From positions 1 to 64,000 of the forward strand of contig JAMFTG010000240.1 in assembly GCA_023974075.1 (NCBI GenBank): 64,000 bases of DNA. Reading direction: 5' to 3'. Below are positions 57,901 through 64,000 of the stretch, piece by piece. Origin of the DNA: Chaenocephalus aceratus. Taxonomy: Eukaryota; Chordata; Actinopteri; Perciformes; Channichthyidae. The notes beneath the pieces were generated by a model. That model had not been told where the DNA came from. It searched no databases and saw only the letters and a program-made list of their open reading frames with translations. Position 1 is the stretch's first letter, and every line of letters starts with the position of its first letter. A program made the translations under genes and the position numbers.

Positions 57901-60900
57901 CCTTCACCACCACCAGGGTCAAGCTAAGCCCCTCCCCTTCAGACCAACCTCAACTATCCATTCACCACCACCAGGGTCAAGGTAAGCCCCTCCCCTTCAG
58001 ACCGACCTCAACTATCCCTTCACCACCACCAGGGTCAAGCTAAGCCCCTCCCCTTCAGACCGAACCCAACTATCCATTCACCACCACCAGGGTCAAGGTA
58101 AGCCCCTCCCCTTCAGACCGACCTCAACTATCCCTTCACCACCACCAGGGTCAAGCTAAGCCACTCCCCTTCAGACCGACCTCAACTATCCCTTCACCAC
58201 CACCAGGGTCAAGCTAAGCTCCTCCCCTTCAGACCGACCCCAACTATCCCTTCACCACCACCAGGGTCAAGCTAAGCTCCTCCCCTTCAGACCGACCCCA
58301 ACTATCCCTTCACCACCACCAGGGTCAAGATAAGCCCCTCCCCTTCAGACCGACCTCAACTATCCATTCACCACCACCAGGGTCAAGGTAAGCCCCTCCC
58401 CTTCAGACCGACCTCAACTATCCATTCACCACCACCAGGGTCAAGCTAAGCCCCTCCCCTTCAGACCGACCTCAACTATCCATTCACCACCACCAGGGTC
58501 AAGCTAAGCCCCTCCCCTTCAGACCGAACCCAACTATAATAAATATGTACTCTAACATCAAAACCGTCTCTCCTGGTTGAACTATATGAATGGGTGAGGC
58601 CGAGTTAAACTACCATATGATATAGGTGGTAGATATATGTATTAATAATGTTTTTGATTAATTGTAATAGTTGTACTCATATATTTCTTTATTTACTTTT
58701 TATTTTATTACATTCATTTAATTAAAAAAACTCAGTTTTATTTCATACTATATTATGACATCTTAATGACTTGTCATCAAATATTAGTGGGGCTTTTTAT
58801 GACTTTATTTGACATAATTTTCCAGGACTTTCTATTGTTTTAACAAAATATTGTGATTTTTTTATGACATTTTCTGACACACTTAACCTTGACCTTTTAC
58901 ATTATTTTTACACCATATAACTTTGTATGGCATTTAATGACTTATGACATACTATGATGTTTTTAACATAATTTATTATACATTTTCAAACCATAGTTGT
59001 ATGACATAATATACTATGACTATGATGCACATGCTACCCTGCAGTATATGTACTTATGCATATGTACTTTTATGTATGATAAAAGATAAGCTCCTCCTCC
59101 TTTACCAGCTGCAACATTAAAGTGGTAAATCCAATAATTCGCCCATATTTTAAATCCAATATTGTGATATTATTCTAAAATGTGCAGAATGAGTACTTTT
59201 GGAGCACATTTGAATGCTAATACTTATAGGTTTTTTACTAAGAGAGATTTTGAATGCAGGACTTTAATTGGAGATAGAGACAATAAATATATCTGATGTA
59301 ATCCCAAATACCTGTTTTCAAGCAGGTGTTGCTCTTAATAGACGGAGCTAGAGATGGATGTGATGAAGCAAAGGTCAATGGTCCATTCGGCGACCTTCAG
59401 ATTGCTTTTCTTTAAGAGTAATTCCACTGAAAACATCTAAATATACTAATATGAACCTGGAAATGGGCAGAATGCAGGACTTTAACTTGTAAGTATTTCT
59501 TCTATACTTGTATTGCAGTAATGATTGACCTCTTGGCAGAAACGCGTGGTGTTTCCTTCCTCTGCAGACTCTGCAAACTCCGTCCACGGCTCCTTCTCTC
59601 GGGTGCAGAAAGCGAAGGGCATGGCTGTGGAGAGGAACCACTCTGAGTGTGCTTCTGTACATGAAGTGTAACGTGTGGCTGTGATAAAGAAACTCACTCC
59701 AGGTCTCCTGAAAGCAGACGATGTTCACACCACACATGGCCGCCACTTCCACCACCTCCCCCACACGGCTGTGCATCGCAGCGATCTGAGGAGGAGGCGG
59801 AGTCACACAGGTCTTTATTAGTCCTTACATTTTTTGGAATCAACTTTCTATGATATTTTTCACATGAAAATTATTTTTTATCACATAATATATAAATTGT
59901 ATAAATATATATTTTTACGAGGTAATATACTATGACTTTCTTTACGACGTATTTAACCGGAGTTGGGAGAAATATTCAAGTATTGTACTTGAGTTAAAGT
60001 AGAAGTACTCAGATCTTGTACTTGAGTTAAAGTAGTACTCAGATCTTGTACTTGAGTTAAAGTAGAAGTATTCAGATCTTGTTCTTGAGTAAAAGTACTC
60101 AGATCTTGTACTTGAGTAAAAGTAGAAGTACTCAGATCTTGTGATTTAGTAAAAGCAGAAGTATTCAGATCTTGTACTTGAGTAAGAGTAGAAGTACTCA
60201 GATCTTGTACTTGAGTTAAAGTAGTACTCAGATCTTGTACTTGAGTTAAAGTAGAAGTACTCAGATCTTGTACTTGAGTTAAAGTAGTACTCAGATCTTG
60301 TACTTGAGTTAAAGTAGAAGTATTCAGATCTTGTTCTTGAGTAAAAGTACTCAGATCTTGTACTTGAGTAAAAGTAGAAGTACTCAGATCTTGTGATTTA
60401 GTAAAAGCAGAAGTACTCAGATCTTGTACTTGAGTTAAAGTAGAAGTACTCAGATCTTGTACTTGAGTTAAAGTAGAAGTACTCAGATCTTGTACTTGAG
60501 TTAAAGTAGAAGTATTCAGATCTTGTTCTTGAGTAAAAGTACTCAGATCTTGTACTTGAGTAAAAGTAGAAGTACTCAGATCTTGTACTTGAGTAAGAGT
60601 AGAAGTACTCAGATCTTGTACTTGAGTTAAAGTAGTACTCAGATCTTGTACTTGAGTTAAAGTAGAAGTACTCAGATCTTGTACTTGAGTAAAAGTAGAA
60701 GTACTCAGATCTTGTACTTGAGTTAAAGTAGAAGTACTCAGATCTTGTACTTGAGTTAAAGTAGAAGTATTCAGATCTTGTTCTTGAGTAAAAGTACTCA
60801 GATGTTGTACTTGAGTAAAAGTAGAAGTACTCAGATCTTGTGATTTAGTAAAAGCAGAAGTATTCAGATCTTGTACTTGAGTAAAAGTAGAAGTACTCAG

Positions 60901-63245
60901 ATCTTGTACTTGAGTTAAAGTAGAAGTACTCAGATCTTGTACTTGAGTAAAAGTAGAAGTACTCAGATCTTGTACTTGAGTTAAAGTAGAAGTACTCAGA
61001 TCTTGTACTTGAGTAAAAGTAGAAGTACTCAGATCTTGTACTTGAGTAAAAGTAGAAGTACTCAGATCTTGTACTTGAGTTAAAGTACTCAGATCTTGCA
61101 CTTGAGTAAAAGTAGAAGTACTCAGATCTTGTGATTTAGTAAAAGTAGAAGTACTCCGATCTTGTGATTTAGTAAAAGCAGAAGTATTCAGATCTTGTAC
61201 TTGAGTAAAAGTAGAAGTACTCAGATCTTGTACTTGAGTAAAAGTAGAAGTACTCAGATCTTGTACTTGAGTTAAAGTAGAAGTACTCAGATCTTGTACT
61301 TGAGTAAAAGTAGAAGTACTCAGATCTTGTACTTGAGTAAAAGTAGAAGTACTCAGATCTTGTACTTGAGTTAAAGTACTCAGATCTTGCACTTGAGTAA
61401 AAGTAGAAGTACTCAGATCTTGTGATTTAGTAAAAGTAGAAGTACTCCGATCTTGTGATTTAGTAAAAGCAGAAGTATTCAGATCTTGTACTTGAGTAAA
61501 AGTAGAAGTACTCAGATATTGTACTTGAGTAAAAGTAGAAGTACTCATATCTTGTATAAAATTAGAAGTACCAGAGTGTAAGAATACTCTTTTACAAATA
61601 TTTTTAGGACATACTATACCATGACATTATATACTCTATCTAAATTATGTAATGTCTCTCAATGTTTAGTAAACTCTAACTGGAAACCAGGGTGTGTGTT
61701 AATAACGCGTGTGTGTGATCCAGACCTGGTCCAGGATGGGGGCGTCGGTCGGCAGCACGATCTGGTTCTGGATCAGTCCGACCCGGGTCCTCCTGGCCGG
61801 CCTCAGCTGCTCCGGAGACGCTTCAAACCCAAAGCCCAGCAGCTCAAAGTCCCGCTCCGAGGCGGCGCTGACAGCAGCTGCCGGCAGATCCAACTTCCTG
61901 TCAGAGAGGAGAGTTTTGGGAATGTGGGAATGTGGACACAATGGACACACAGTAAAAACATGTATTTCAGGGGGGTCTCAGGTCTTTACATTGAGATTTT
62001 GGGGGGTTTAATGAGGTAATTATCCATATGAATCACCATCTAACCTGCAGCCTTTCCCCTGGGAATGACTCTATCACTGCACTATAATGACAATATAATA
62101 ATGATTGCATGTATATATTTTCTGTGATTATTAAACTGTCCCTTTTAGCTTTTCTTAGTAAATAATGGTGTGTCTGTTGTTGTGACGTTTTTGCTTCCTT
62201 ATATGAGTGTATGTGAAAATAATACAAACTATAAAATAACTTTTCATATAATTGTCATAAAATATGACATTTTTAATGATTTTTTAAATATATTTTTACA
62301 ACATTTTATACTATGACATTCTTTTATTATTTCGTTATGAGATATTAAACAATTACTTTTGTATTTTTGACATATAACATATTTTATGACTTTTTTATGG
62401 AAGTTATACTCTTAAAGGTGGGGTAGGTAAGTTTGAGAAACCGGCTCGCGATCGCTAGCATTTGAAAAATACACAACCGGAGAAAATCTGCCACTTCCTC
62501 ACAGAGCCCCTCCTCCAACACACACGAACGCGCACATGACCAATGAGGGCACGAGATAAGTTTGTGCCCCGATGGAAGGCTGACAGGCAGGTAGGCCATC
62601 CAATCACAAAGCCGGCCCGGCTAAACAGATTGGTTGTACTTTTTACAGTATCACGGCTTCTACAGATGACATTTTTTTATGGATTTTTTGTCAAAGCACT
62701 TCAGATATTCATTGCTATCGGGATGTTAAGAGCATTCCATGGAATATGTGTGTCTCGAGCCGGTTTCTGAAACTTTAATATAAAAACTATAGCCTACTAT
62801 TGCCTTTTATATAATGTGTTATGACATATTTTACTATTACGTTTTTTATAAAATACTCAAATGTGTCATTTGTAAAATATATGTATGACATATTTTGGAC
62901 CAGGGTGCTTTCCAGCAGGATTTGTAACCAAAAAAGCCTAAAACACAACATTATTTGAACACACATGTGGTGGAGGTTATTATTTCACAGGTTAAAGGTT
63001 CTTCTGCTCTGACAGAAGTTGAACTAACCAAAGTCCACTGACTGAGCAGAATAATAATTTACCAAGAAGGAAAACATAGAACAGAAAAAGCATGGTAATA
63101 AAAAGAAAAAGAAAGGTCCATATTCCTGGACCCCAACTCACTTCGTCTCCTTCCCGAATAAGATGCGTTTCACCTCGGACAGCTCGGCCTCGGGCAGGTG
63201 GGTCTCCAGACATTTCTCCAGGGACTCAAACTCACAGGAGGACAT
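45952..63245 (-). CDS. upb1: Beta-ureidopropionase (nitrilase superfamily)
   Basis: Cytosolic enzyme that hydrolyses N-carbamoyl-beta-alanine or N-carbamoyl-beta-aminoisobutyrate to the beta-amino acid, CO2 and ammonia, the third step of uracil/thymine breakdown. Ten exons, in order: 63142-63245, 61726-61897, 59698-59785, 59530-59624, 56396-56553, 55711-55881, 55154-55235, 55007-55049, 48755-48909, 45952-46035. They total 383 residues (human 384) after allowing for one missing base in exon 5 and one extra in exon 6. The catalytic triad is visible: Glu119 in CFQE, Lys195 in GKTRK (the frame breaks at this codon's neighbour), Cys232 in NICYGRHH. Other signatures: [46 protein letters not shown] and the terminal VVKE. 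All introns are GT-AG. Introns 2, 4 and 8 carry arrays of 1.6, 1.7 and 5.3 kb. Confidence 0.95.
46495..47878. mobile_element. hAT element nested in the fold-back element
   Basis: Flanked by exact 8-bp copies of gcatctag (46487-46494 and 47879-47886). Ends are TAGAGATGTTAAG and CATCCCTA, imperfect inverted repeats, with gattcgcatcgg-type and atcgtatcg-type subterminal repeats near the two ends. The interior holds a decayed transposase start. Size 1384 bp. Confidence 0.9.
46586..46860 (+). pseudogene. hAT transposase remnant with BED-finger vestige
   Basis: About 46805-46850 can be read as [10 protein letters not shown], like the start of a BED zinc finger in ZBED-type hAT transposases. Surrounding frames are short and interrupted. 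Confidence 0.5.
49002..54304. repeat. 22-bp minisatellite, about 240 copies (5.3 kb)
   Basis: The unit is built from cggttaacggaagaaacccc plus ac, varying between 20 and 23 bases through A-run and C-run length changes and through gaaag/ggaag and tcgg/acgg variants. Blocks of several units recur in the same order (for example around 49620-49900 and 50940-51190), so segmental duplication has occurred within the array. It fills most of upb1 intron 8. Confidence 0.98.
54590..54961. repeat. LINE-like tail followed by a CCTTG/CCTAG pentanucleotide array
   Basis: 54590-54835 ends aaaagtgctatataaataaa. From about 54836 to 54961 it runs ccttg repeats that convert to cctag. The array grows from the element's 3' end, as often seen for LINE tails. 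A related tail without expansion is at 17840-18050. Confidence 0.85.
55400..55690. repeat. dispersed repeat shared with 59320-59460
   Basis: Contains gaggtcctattctgcttctt, and from about 55553 matches 59322-59455 (gtgatgaagcaaaggtc, gtccattcggcgaccttcag). Both copies lie in upb1 introns in the same orientation. Confidence 0.8.
56871..58543. repeat. 58-bp minisatellite, about 29 copies
   Basis: The unit starts gggtcaagctaagcccctcc and ends cattcaccaccacca. Variants (cctcc/gctcc, accga/acccca, ccatt/ccctt) are shared among non-adjacent units. It lies in upb1 intron 4. Confidence 0.98.
58560..59060. repeat. AT-rich 'tatgacata' diffuse repeat
   Basis: tatgacat, actatgac and similar phrases recur irregularly here, and again at 46080-46310, 48480-48650, 59830-59960 and 62220-62400, on both strands. 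No coding content. Confidence 0.6.
59320..59460. repeat. second copy of the 55400-55690 repeat
   Basis: Shares gatgtgatgaagcaaaggtc and ggtccattcggcgaccttca with the other copy. Confidence 0.8.
59975..61570. repeat. 33-bp family-B minisatellite, about 49 copies
   Basis: Same unit as 32318-33380 (acttgagtaaaagtagaagt then actcagatcttgt), with shortened 24-bp units and gatttag variants in recurring order. It ends in the same flank, accagagtgtaagaatactc. On the minus strand a 531-codon stop-free frame ([11 protein letters not shown] repeated) results from the multiple-of-three unit. Upb1 intron 2. Confidence 0.95.
62412..62775. mobile_element. MITE copy 2
   Basis: Left end ttaaaggtggggtaggtaag then tttgagaaaccggctcg; right end ctcgagccggtttctgaaac. 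Matches 19083-19339 in inverted orientation. Upb1 intron 1. Confidence 0.8.
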
Positions 63246-63266
63246 TTCGGAGGCTGGAAGGGGGCA

Positions 63267-63367
63267 GTTTCTGCGGGTTCAATGGACGTTTCTGCGGGTT
63301 TTGTGGACGTTTCTGCGGGTTTTGTGGAAGTTTCTGCGGGTTTTTGTGGAAGTTTCTGCTGTTTCTG
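63267..63367 (-). repeat. 21-bp tandem repeat in upb1 5' UTR/promoter, about 4.7 copies
   Basis: Plus-strand unit gtttctgcgggttttgtgga starts at 63267, 63288, 63309, 63330 and 63352. It begins 22 bases upstream of the upb1 start codon. Confidence 0.95.
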
Positions 63368-63479
63368 CTCCTCTCGTTATAGAACAGTGTGTTTTCTCGC
63401 AGTCTGACGCAGGATTTGGTTTAGCAGAAGCTACGGTGTGTCCAGAGGCTGTCAGTGGATGTCAGTAATTAACCCCAGA

Positions 63480-64000
63480 CCCTCCCAGCTGTGGGGAAAG
63501 GCATTTATTGAAGGGGGGCGACCTCCGGGGCATGAAGCCAATGCGGAAGAGACTTTTTTTATGTACAAAACAGCGTGGCTTTCTGAAATAAATACAACAA
63601 TCTAAGAGGAACAGATGCATCCAGAAGACAGGGCCTAAACATCAACAACTGACATTAAAGTATACAATAAATTAAAACACAATAAGGTAAATACAGTTGT
63701 GTTCTTCAAATATGCTGAACCGTTTATTGCATTTTTCTTTTTTTTAAATAAACTTTATTCATCAGTTTGTGCATGAATATTTTGTTCAATTGCATTATGT
63801 AAAAAGTAAACACATGAATTCCCTTTATATATAAAAAACATCACACATTGCAAAACACTATAGCCTACCATAAAACCATAGCATAAAACACATAACAAAA
63901 TAAACAACAATCCAACAGGGAATACGTAATTGTACTCAAGTACAAGTACACATTTGAGGTACTTGTATTACACTTGAATATTTTTACTTTATCATACTTT
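63480..64000. other. upstream of upb1, no gene seen
   Basis: AT-rich; a dispersed 'gtacttgtattacacttgaa' element begins near 63930 and runs off the right edge. Confidence 0.5.

Noticed and set aside
59953..61548. 531-codon minus-strand open frame ([11 protein letters not shown] repeats)
   Set aside because: It is the 33-bp minisatellite read through; the unit is a multiple of three and lacks stops. It lies in upb1 intron 2 with no start context or conserved domain.

Overview
The window is vertebrate nuclear DNA, almost certainly from a percomorph (spiny-rayed) teleost. The signs are multi-exon genes with GT-AG introns, fish-type hAT and TTAA-flanked MITE families, the dispersed 'gtacttgagtaaaagta' repeats common in acanthomorph genomes, and very large intronic minisatellites. 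No prokaryotic, CRISPR, rRNA or tRNA features were recognised.

Layout. (1) 213-18427, plus strand: the 3' part of a large LDL-receptor-family gene with 19 visible exons. It encodes seven LDLR class A repeats (more probably lie off the left edge), two EGFs, a six-bladed propeller, an EGF, a second degenerate propeller, EGF, LDLa, a Ser/Pro stalk, EGF, one membrane helix and a short tail. The best name is lrp13-like. (2) 18.5-26.7 kb: no confident gene; it holds a probable solo LTR split by a hAT transposon with a clean 8-bp target duplication. (3) 26952-28613, plus: an intact intronless TRIM (RING, B-boxes, coiled coil, PRY-SPRY). (4) 32176-42068, plus: gucd1 in six exons. (5) 45952-63245, minus: upb1 (beta-ureidopropionase, last step of pyrimidine catabolism) in ten exons. 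gucd1 and upb1 are tail to tail, as I recall for their human orthologues on chromosome 22.

About a quarter of the window is tandem repeat in introns, with units of 22, 33, 35, 37, 57 and 58 bp. Two units (33 and 37 bp) each occur as arrays at separate loci inside copies of dispersed non-autonomous elements, which suggests mobile elements seed the arrays. A fold-back element in upb1 intron 9 carries a nested hAT, and its opposite arm preserves the empty insertion site.

The lrp13, gucd1 and upb1 models are each broken by one or two single-base indels (five in total). All other exons join in phase, so residual long-read assembly error is the likeliest cause, though real lesions cannot be excluded. 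The genes do not form a pathway together; neighbourhood here reflects synteny.
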